Assembly: GCA_020632925.1 (NCBI GenBank)
Contig: JACKER010000073.1
Coordinates: 1-14,953, forward strand
DNA length: 14,953 bases
Direction of reading: 5' to 3'
DNA from: Alphaproteobacteria bacterium
GTDB lineage: Bacteria > Myxococcota_A > UBA796 > GCA-2862545
This document shows, piece after piece, positions 1-5,980 of this stretch. Every line of letters begins with the position of its first letter. The stretch's first letter is position 1. The translations under genes and the position numbers were made by a program. The notes under the pieces were generated by a model, which worked only from the letters and a program-made list of their open reading frames with translations, was not told the origin of the DNA and made no database searches.

Positions 1-1281
1 GGAGGGAATGTCGATCGCGAGCGAGCGACCGCCCGCGAGCCCCGTCAGCACCTCGTCCTGCAGCGACAGCGCCGCCCCCGACGCCACCCCGTCCACCACC
101 GTCAGCGTCCGGAACAGCCGGTTCGCGTCCAGCACGCCGTGATCGGCGCAGGCGGAGCCGTGGTAGCTGGCGGACGGACGGAGGGCGGCGTGCAGGCGGA
201 GGGTCCCCTCCATCGCGGCCGCGTACGCGTCGGTGTCGCCGAGCCAGGCCGTGTGCGAGAGCGCGACCGGATCGCGCAGATCGGCGTGCAACACGAGATC
301 GTCGGCGACGTAGGCGCGCAACAGCACCTCGGTGTCCGAGCAGCGCCAGGGATCGGCGGCGTGGTCCCCGAGGCAGCGCTCGTCGACCCACGGATCCCAC
401 ACGGCCACGTCGTCCCAGCGCTGGCGGACGTCCTGCGCGATGGCGTCGGCCTGGGCGGCGTCGAGGACCTCGGGCGCGGGGCTCCCGATGGCGTCGAGCA
501 CGACGAGCACCCGCGCGTCCGGCAGGCGCTCCCGGGCCAGCGCCGCGTGCTGGGCCATCCCCCAGGCGCCCGACGAGGTCCCCGACCACACGACCGTCGA
601 GGCCGCGGACAGCGGCGGGAGCGCCTCGTCGCCGTCGTCGCTGCGCACGCCCCCCAGCAGGGCGTCGAGATCCGCGAGCAGGATGTCGTGCCCGCGGAAC
701 GGGATGGCGTACGCCGGCTCCTCCTCGAACACCGCGTCCGCCCGCCCGACCCACTGGTCCGAGGAGCAGTAGCGGAGGAAGGCCTGGTTCCACCCGGCGA
801 ACGGGTTGGCCGGCGTGCGCGCCTGGATCCCCGTGCCCGCGCGCGTCGCCCGGTCCCACGCGGTCGACATGTGCGCGGCGTCGTAGGTCCCCTCCCCGCA
901 CCACCGCGCGGCGCAGTCCTCGTGGTCCGCGCAGTGGCTGCCCCCCTGGGCCATCAGCACCCAGTCGGCGGCGTGCGCCGGGTCGGTCGCGGCCCGGACG
1001 TAGACGGTGGGCGCGCTGCCGTCGTTGCAGGCGGGTCCCTGCGGAAGGGTCATGCGGTGCAGGTCGAGCCCCGGGAACAGCGGCTCCCACGGGGTCGGAT
1101 CGGGGCACCGCGCGGCGAGCGCGGTCGCGAGGTCGGGCGGCGGCGGACGGCCGGTGTGGGCGACGGTGGCGCCGGTGTGCCCGGTGGGGGTCGGCGGGAG
1201 CGCTGCCGTCTCGCCCGTCGCGACCGGCACCACGACGGGCGGATCGGGCACCACCGGACGACAGGCGACGAGCCACCACAT
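1..1281 (-). CDS. Pectinacetylesterase/Notum-like lipoprotein hydrolase (C-terminus beyond window)
   Basis: The 427 visible residues start at an ATG and run off the left edge, so the C-terminus is missing. The N-terminus MWWLVAC carries a lipobox (L4-V-A-C7), followed by a Pro/Thr/Gly-rich linker to about residue 50, as expected for a surface lipoprotein. The catalytic part resembles the pectinacetylesterase/Notum alpha/beta-hydrolase family: a GGSHCADHEDCAARW block at 113-127 matches the family's Gly-Gly...Cys...Cys oxyanion region, and GTSSG at 234-238 provides the nucleophile elbow (Ser236). Asp327 or Asp328 and His381 are candidates for the rest of the triad. The family normally shows GxSAG, so the SSG variant is slightly unusual. 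An in-frame stop only four codons upstream forces this start. The gene begins 9 nt after the kinase stop and is probably cotranscribed with it. Family members remove acyl esters from polysaccharides or proteins; the substrate here cannot be told. Confidence 0.72.
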   Translation of the reverse strand, partial: MWWLVACRPVVPDPPVVVPVATGETAALPPTPTGHTGATVAHTGRPPPPDLATALAARCPDPTPWEPLFPGLDLHRMTLPQGPACNDGSAPTVYVRAATDPAHAADWVLMAQGGSHCADHEDCAARWCGEGTYDAAHMSTAWDRATRAGTGIQARTPANPFAGWNQAFLRYCSSDQWVGRADAVFEEEPAYAIPFRGHDILLADLDALLGGVRSDDGDEALPPLSAASTVVWSGTSSGAWGMAQHAALARERLPDARVLVVLDAIGSPAPEVLDAAQADAIAQDVRQRWDDVAVWDPWVDERCLGDHAADPWRCSDTEVLLRAYVADDLVLHADLRDPVALSHTAWLGDTDAYAAAMEGTLRLHAALRPSASYHGSACADHGVLDANRLFRTLTVVDGVASGAALSLQDEVLTGLAGGRSLAIDIPS

Positions 1282-1290
1282 CCGCCCAGA

Positions 1291-2196
1291 CTACCCGGAC
1301 CAGGTCTCGTCGGAGCCCTCGCTGGGCTCGCTGTCCAGCGAGAAGCTCGTCGCCAACCCGGGCGCGGGCGGCGCGCTCGTGAGCGGCGGCGTGTCCCTCG
1401 GCGGCGGAGGCAGGTTCTGGCCGATGAGATGCAGCGCCCGCGCCATCTCCGCCACCGACTGGAAGCGGTCGCCCGCGCGGTACGCCGTGCCGCGAGCGAT
1501 GATCGGGCAGAGCGGACCCGGGACCCCCGCCTCGTACGGATCGTCGTGGAACGCGTGCGCCGGCACCCGCCCGGCCGTCAGCATCCACAGCGTGGCGGCG
1601 ATGCCGTAGACATCGGCCCGCTCGTCGACCTCGCGCGCGTCCTCGAGCTGCTCGGGCGCGACGTACCCCAGCGTGCCGATGCGGGCGCCGGTGGCCGTGA
1701 TGCGCTCGTCCCAGGCGAGCTGCGCGATGCCGAAGTCCGCCACGCGACAGCGCCCGTCGCCCCCGACCAGCACGTTGTCCGGCTTCAGATCGCGGTGGAC
1801 GATGCCCGTCGCGTGCGCCGCGGCGACGCCCTCGCACACCTGCCGCCCCACCATCACCGCGAGCGACAGCGGCATCGGGCCATGGCGCGCCACCCAGCCG
1901 GAGATCGGCCCGCCCTCGGCGTATTCGCTCACCAGGAACGGGCCGATGGGGCAGGTTCCCCAGGTGTGGACCTGCAGGACGTGCGGGTGCCGGACGCGCT
2001 GCATCGCCCTGGCCTCGGCGTGGAACCGGTGGCGAAGGTCGGCACGGGCGGCGAAGCGCGGCAGCAGGATCTTCACCGCGCAGCGATCGCCCGTCTCCGT
2101 GTCGACCGCGAGGAACACCTGGGAGGTCCCGCCGCGGCCCAGCTCCCGGGTCACGATGAAGCGCTCTCCCAGCCTCTCGGTGCCGACCTCGACCAC
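1291..2196 (-). CDS. Soluble Ser/Thr protein kinase (301 aa)
   Basis: This is a complete Hanks-type kinase. From the GTG at 2196 it has the glycine-rich loop LGRGGTSQVF (19-28), the ATP-anchoring lysine in CAVK (K42), the alpha-C glutamate (E61), the catalytic loop HRDLKPDN (134-141, D136), DFG (D154), and a canonical APE (180-182). After the kinase core (to about 258) comes a roughly 40-residue Pro/Ser/Thr/Asp-rich tail with no membrane segment, so it should be cytoplasmic. GTG 2196 is chosen because GGGGAG lies 4 nt upstream and the kinase domain starts within ten residues. The reading frame stays open to 2361, but that extension crosses the divergent promoter region and into oleC. The kinase diverges from oleC and is followed 9 nt later by the esterase-like lipoprotein gene. 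Its substrate is unknown. Confidence 0.9.
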   Translation of the reverse strand: MVEVGTERLGERFIVTRELGRGGTSQVFLAVDTETGDRCAVKILLPRFAARADLRHRFHAEARAMQRVRHPHVLQVHTWGTCPIGPFLVSEYAEGGPISGWVARHGPMPLSLAVMVGRQVCEGVAAAHATGIVHRDLKPDNVLVGGDGRCRVADFGIAQLAWDERITATGARIGTLGYVAPEQLEDAREVDERADVYGIAATLWMLTAGRVPAHAFHDDPYEAGVPGPLCPIIARGTAYRAGDRFQSVAEMARALHLIGQNLPPPPRDTPPLTSAPPAPGLATSFSLDSEPSEGSDETWSG

Positions 2197-2215
2197 GTCA
2201 CTCCCCAGATCTCGG

Positions 2216-2245
2216 AATCTACTACAGAACGCGCGTACCAGTCCA
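2216..2245 (-). promoter_or_regulatory. Candidate sigma-70-like promoter for the kinase-esterase operon
   Basis: Read on the minus strand, TGGACT (4 of 6 matches to TTGACA) is separated by 18 nt from TAGATT (4 of 6 matches to TATAAT). Transcription would begin near 2209, leaving a leader of about 13 nt that contains the GGGGAG ribosome site. The box lies in the only relatively A/T-rich patch between the two divergent genes. The match is weak and based on pattern alone. Confidence 0.3.
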
Positions 2246-2303
2246 CCAGCGGTATCCGGTATGGGGCCGGTACCTGCTGTTCCGGTTACCGGGGTCCCCC
2301 ACG

Positions 2304-2317
2304 ACGAGGACACCTTG
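2304..2317 (+). promoter_or_regulatory. Ribosome binding site deciding the oleC start
   Basis: GAGGA stands 4 nt before TTG 2315. The alternative ATG at 2261 has no purine-rich site upstream. The codons between the two (GTA, CCT, GCT, GTT, GTT among the first nine) end in A or T, unlike the strongly G/C-ending codons of the gene body, so that stretch looks like leader rather than coding DNA. Confidence 0.5.
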
Positions 2318-3961
2318 ACCGGCCACAACGTCGCCGACGCGCTGCGCGAGCACGCGAGCACCCGACCGGATGCGGTCGCGCTCCGGTTCCCCTCGGCCAG
2401 CTACACGACCGATGCACCTTCTTGGGACGCCTGGACGTACGCGCAACTCGATCGCGAGTCGGACGCGTACGCGCGCGGCTTCGCGGCCGCCGGCGTGAAG
2501 CGGGGCGACCGCACGCTGTTCCTGGTCAAGCCCTCGCTCGACTTCTACGCCGCCCTGTTCGGCGTGTTCAAGCTCGGCGCCGTGCCGGTCCTGCTCGACC
2601 CCGGGATGGGCATGAAGGCGCTGCTCGCCTGCATCGAGCGCACGAAGCCGCGGGCCGTCATCGCGCTGTCGCTGGTGCACGCGGTGCGCGTGACCGTGGC
2701 CCGGCGGGCCTTCGCGTCGGCCGAGGTCCTGATCACGGCGGGCTCGCGCTGGTTCTGGGGCGGGACCACGCTGGCCGCCTGCCGACAGCCCGCGGACGAG
2801 CCCTTCGAGATCGCGCGCTGCGCCGCCAACGACGACGCCGCCATCATCTTCACCTCGGGCAGCACCGGGCTCGCCAAGGGCGTCGCCAGCCGGCAGGCGA
2901 TGTTCGCGGCCCAGGTCGAGGCCCTGCGGCAGATGTTCGACTTCCGCCCCGGCCAGCAGGACCTCCAGTGCTTCGCGGCCTTCGCGATCTTCGACGTCTG
3001 TCTGGGGATGACCTCGATCATCCCGAAGATGGACCTGTCGAGGCCGGCGACCGCGCGCCCCGAGGACATCGCCGCCTGCCTGAACACGCAGCAGCCCGAC
3101 GTGGCCTTCGCCTCGCCCATCGTGTGGCTGAACACGAGCCGCTGGTGCCTGCAGACGGGCACGACCTTCCCGTCCGTGAAGACGCTGATGACGGTGGGGG
3201 CGGCCATCCCGGCCTGGCTGCACCGCGACATGCAGAAGGTGCTCACGGGCGGCAGCCAGGTGTGGACGCCCTACGGCGCGACCGAGGGTATGCCCATCGC
3301 CTGGATCGGGACCGAGGAGATCCTCGGCGAGACCTGGGCCCGCACGGCCAAGGGCCACGGGACCTGCGTGGGTCGGCTCGCACCGGGCGCGTGGGTGCGC
3401 GTGATCGGCATCCACGACGACCCGATCGCGTCCTGGAGCGAGGACCTGGCGCTGCCCGCGAACACGCTCGGCGAGATCGTGATCGGCGGCGACCAGGTGA
3501 GCCCGGAGTACAAGGACGCCCCCGACGCCAACCGGGTCGCGAAGATCCCCGACGGCGGCCGCGTCCTGCACCGCATGGGCGACATCGGGACGCTCGACGA
3601 GCAGGGCCGGCTGTGGTTCTGCGGCCGCAAGGCGCACCGCGTGCAGACCGAGGACGGCACCGTGTTCGGGGCGGACGCGGTCGAGGGCATCTTCAACGAG
3701 CACCCCGACGTGTTCCGGACGGCGCTGATCGGGCACGGGCCGCGCGGGAAGCAGGAGCTCGTGCTCTGCGTCGAGATGAACCCGGGCAGGACGTGGGACG
3801 CGGGCGTCGAGCAGGCGCTGCGGGCGCTGGCCGAGGGCACGGCGGTCGAGGGTCGGATCGGCCGCTTCCTGCCGCACCCGGGCTTCCCGACGGACGCCCG
3901 GCACAACAGCAAGATCCGCCGCGAGGACCTCGCGGGGTGGGTGGAGGCGCAGCGTGGGTGA
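2315..3961 (+). CDS. oleC: OleC-type olefin beta-lactone synthetase (AMP-forming)
   Basis: This 548-residue ANL-superfamily adenylating enzyme has the A3 phosphate loop FTSGSTGLAKGV (179-190), the A5 motif TPYGATE (318-324), the A7 aspartate in MGDIG (D423), an A8 GRK hinge (437-439), and the A10 lysine in NSKIRRED (K533). Features I associate with OleC rather than ordinary acyl-CoA ligases are LDPGMG (94-99), LGMTSIIPKMD (230-240) and the TPYGATE form of A5. OleC adenylates a 2-alkyl-3-hydroxyalkanoic acid and closes it to a cis-beta-lactone with release of AMP. The next gene encodes the matching OleD reductase and overlaps by 8 nt, which strongly supports the call. The preferred start is TTG 2315; ATG 2261 would add 18 residues. 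OleA and OleB are absent from the window. Confidence 0.85.
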   Translation: MTGHNVADALREHASTRPDAVALRFPSASYTTDAPSWDAWTYAQLDRESDAYARGFAAAGVKRGDRTLFLVKPSLDFYAALFGVFKLGAVPVLLDPGMGMKALLACIERTKPRAVIALSLVHAVRVTVARRAFASAEVLITAGSRWFWGGTTLAACRQPADEPFEIARCAANDDAAIIFTSGSTGLAKGVASRQAMFAAQVEALRQMFDFRPGQQDLQCFAAFAIFDVCLGMTSIIPKMDLSRPATARPEDIAACLNTQQPDVAFASPIVWLNTSRWCLQTGTTFPSVKTLMTVGAAIPAWLHRDMQKVLTGGSQVWTPYGATEGMPIAWIGTEEILGETWARTAKGHGTCVGRLAPGAWVRVIGIHDDPIASWSEDLALPANTLGEIVIGGDQVSPEYKDAPDANRVAKIPDGGRVLHRMGDIGTLDEQGRLWFCGRKAHRVQTEDGTVFGADAVEGIFNEHPDVFRTALIGHGPRGKQELVLCVEMNPGRTWDAGVEQALRALAEGTAVEGRIGRFLPHPGFPTDARHNSKIRREDLAGWVEAQRG

Positions 3962-4982
3962 GACGGTCCTGGTGACGGGCGGCGGCGGCTTCCTCGGACG
4001 GCGCCTGATCGAGATGCTCCTCGAGGAGGACCCGAGCCGCACGGTGCGCTTCCTCGCCCGCGGCCGGTACCCCGAGGTCGAGGCGCTGGGTGCGGTGGGC
4101 CTGCAGGTCGACCTGCGCGACGCCGACAAGCTCCGCGAGGCGGTCCGCGGCTGCGACGTCGTCCACCACGTGGCGAGCAAGGCCGGCTACTGGGGCCCGC
4201 GCGAGGAGTTCGCGTCCATCAACGTCGACGGGACGCGCAACGTCATCGAGGCCTGCAAGGTGGAGGGCGTGACCCGCCTGGTCTACACCTCGACCCCCTC
4301 GGTCATCGGGTACGAGCACGACGCCCAGGGGATCGAGGAGGCGCCGTACCCGTCGAGCTGGGAGTCGGCCTACGGCGAGACCAAGGCCGAGGCCGAGCGG
4401 CTGGTGCTGGCGGCGAATGGCGCCGAGGTGGCCGGTGGGAAGCGCCTGGCGACGGTGTCGCTGCGCCCGCACCTGATCATCGGCCCGCGGGACAACAACC
4501 TGCTGCCGCGGGTGGTCGAGCGGGCGCGCCAGGGGCGGCTGATGATCGTGGGCGACGGCACGAACAAGGTGGACATCACCTACGTCGACAACGCCGCCGG
4601 GGCGCACCTCGACGCGCAGCGGGCGCTCACCGGCCCCGACGCGCCCTGCGCCGGCAAGGCCTACTTCATCAGCAACGACGAGCCGGTCGTGCTCTGGGAC
4701 TGGGTCAACGACTTCCTGCCGCGCGTGGGCGTGCCGAAGGTGACGCGGAGCATCGGGCTGGGCACGGCGTCGACGCTCGGGGGCGCGATGGAGTGGGCCT
4801 GGCGGACCTTCGGGCTGTCCGGCGAGCCGCGGATGACGAAGTTCCTCGCGGCGGCGCTGGCGAAGAGCCACTGGTACTCGATGGCGCCCGCCAGGCGGGA
4901 CTTCGGGTACCAGGTGCGCGTCCCGATGGCCGAGGGCACGGCGCGCACGGCCGCGTGGTTCAAGGAGGCGGGCGCGGCCTGA
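3954..4982 (+). CDS. oleD: OleD-type NADPH-dependent 2-alkyl-3-oxoalkanoate reductase
   Basis: This 342-residue extended short-chain dehydrogenase (3-beta-HSD/NAD-dependent epimerase type) has the Rossmann nucleotide loop VTGGGGFLG (7-15), YTSTPSV (111-117, supplying the catalytic Ser/Thr) and the Tyr-x3-Lys pair in YGETK (Y140, K144). RPHLIIGPRDNNLLP (171-185) and DITYVDNAAGAH (207-218) are typical of OleD-like reductases. In the established pathway OleD reduces the beta-keto acid made by OleA to the beta-hydroxy acid used by OleC. The GTG start overlaps the 3' end of oleC, and GGAGG sits 6 nt upstream inside oleC, so the two are probably translationally coupled. No signal peptide is visible. 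The gene converges with the next one, with 32 nt between them and no clear terminator hairpin. Confidence 0.87.
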   Translation: MGETVLVTGGGGFLGRRLIEMLLEEDPSRTVRFLARGRYPEVEALGAVGLQVDLRDADKLREAVRGCDVVHHVASKAGYWGPREEFASINVDGTRNVIEACKVEGVTRLVYTSTPSVIGYEHDAQGIEEAPYPSSWESAYGETKAEAERLVLAANGAEVAGGKRLATVSLRPHLIIGPRDNNLLPRVVERARQGRLMIVGDGTNKVDITYVDNAAGAHLDAQRALTGPDAPCAGKAYFISNDEPVVLWDWVNDFLPRVGVPKVTRSIGLGTASTLGGAMEWAWRTFGLSGEPRMTKFLAAALAKSHWYSMAPARRDFGYQVRVPMAEGTARTAAWFKEAGAA

Positions 4983-5014
4983 GCGCGGCCTCGGCGAGCA
5001 CCCTCGGCCCGCGA

Positions 5015-5878
5015 TCACCGCGTCGGCTCCTCCACGAAGGTACACCCCGAGCCGTCCACCTCGGGAAGGGGCAGGAGGTAGGACACCACCCATCCCGGCA
5101 TGTCGAGCACGAATCCCAGCTCGAGCGACTGGTTCGCTGGTTGGCTCTTCTCGAGCACGTCGTGCAACAGCACCCGAGCCGTCGCGCGATCGCCCACCAG
5201 CGTCACGTCCCGGGTCGTCTTGAACGGCTTGGCTCGCATCGTCCCTACCCAAGCCTCGGGATCGGCCTCCCGGCTGTTGAGGGCCACCGATTCGGGGGAG
5301 CCGAACTCGATCTCCTCCCCACGAAGGACGAAGGGCGGACGACCGATCGGGGCGTGGGCCGCGACCTCCCACTCCGCCACGATGCTGTCGAAGAGCTCCA
5401 TCGGCTCGCCGGTGGCGGTCGGCAACAGGACGGTCATGTCGAGCACGGACGCATACGGGTGATAGCTGCCGTCCAGACCGAGAACCTCGTAGGGAACGAG
5501 ATCCAATCGGCGCCCGTGGGCAACGACCCGGTAGTGCGCATCCACGTCGGGTGTCGCGTTCCATTGATCGGTGATAGCGCGCAACGCGGCCTCCGGAGCG
5601 GCGTCGGACGGGAACGAGGCGACGAGCGGGACCATGTAGGGTGCCTTCCCCAGCCCTCCACCCTGAGGGTCATGCGGATCCCGCCAGATCCACCCCGACC
5701 CCTCGACCACCAGCGGCACGCCTTCGAAGTCGATGATGGCCGAGGTACGTTTCCGCATCGCCGATGCCGCCCCACGCAGACCCGTGAGTGGGCAATGCAG
5801 CTCCACGCTTCGGCTCGAGGTTGGAGTGTTGGCTGATGTGGAGGCGGCAAGCAGAGGTAGCCAGATCAAACCAATCAT
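5015..5878 (-). CDS. Secreted protein of unknown function (287 aa)
   Basis: I do not recognise the family. The protein starts with a short hydrophobic signal (MIGLIWLPLLAASTSA, likely cut after A16) that has no basic residue, so it is probably exported. The mature part is mixed alpha/beta with no repeats or membrane segment. Residues 97-130 (ALRAITDQWNA... to LDLVPYEVLG) have the helix-strand-strand look of an STN-like or secretin N-terminal domain, which is only an impression. ATG 5878 is chosen because it opens the signal peptide; the frame extends to 5959 but that part is not protein-like. Codons near the start (ATT, GGT, TTG, CTA, CCT, CTT, ACA, TCA, ACT) use A/T third positions far more than the neighbours, hinting at later acquisition. 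It lies between the convergent oleD gene and the upstream kinase operon and has its own candidate promoter. Confidence 0.7.
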   Translation of the reverse strand: MIGLIWLPLLAASTSANTPTSSRSVELHCPLTGLRGAASAMRKRTSAIIDFEGVPLVVEGSGWIWRDPHDPQGGGLGKAPYMVPLVASFPSDAAPEAALRAITDQWNATPDVDAHYRVVAHGRRLDLVPYEVLGLDGSYHPYASVLDMTVLLPTATGEPMELFDSIVAEWEVAAHAPIGRPPFVLRGEEIEFGSPESVALNSREADPEAWVGTMRAKPFKTTRDVTLVGDRATARVLLHDVLEKSQPANQSLELGFVLDMPGWVVSYLLPLPEVDGSGCTFVEEPTR

Positions 5879-5895
5879 CCGACCCCCCGGGGAGG

Positions 5896-5904
5896 ATTGT
5901 ACCA
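5896..5904 (-). promoter_or_regulatory. Extended -10 promoter element for the secreted unknown protein
   Basis: The minus strand reads TGGTACAAT: a TACAAT -10 hexamer (5 of 6 matches to TATAAT) directly preceded by a TGn extension. No good -35 is present at 17 nt, as is common for extended -10 promoters. Transcription would begin near 5889, only about 11 nt before ATG 5878, so the leader is very short and contains a run of G that may serve as the ribosome site. Confidence 0.5.
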
Positions 5905-5980
5905 CCCGCTCCGAATGGCCCGGACACCGCGAGCGCGGCGCCCACGACGCCGAGCTCATCGGCGTAGGCGGCCGAGTGGA

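Noticed and set aside
2261..2314. ATG 2261 as the oleC start
   Set aside because: It has no ribosome site and its codons end in A or T, unlike the gene body. It remains possible and would add 18 residues.
2197..2361. Longer start for the small kinase (ATG 2361)
   Set aside because: The extension overlaps oleC and the divergent control region and adds no kinase-like sequence. GTG 2196 has a ribosome site.
139..3975. A 1278-codon plus-strand open frame
   Set aside because: It is antisense to the esterase and kinase genes and out of frame with oleC. Its translation is Arg/Gly/Ala/Pro-rich without domains, as expected from a shadow frame in GC-rich DNA.
4983..5014. Terminator between the convergent oleD and unknown genes
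   Set aside because: Only a direct repeat of CCTCGGC was seen, with no convincing stem-loop or T-tract.
3693..5564. A 623-codon minus-strand open frame across oleC, oleD and the unknown gene
   Set aside because: It is antisense to two well-supported genes and has no recognisable domain.
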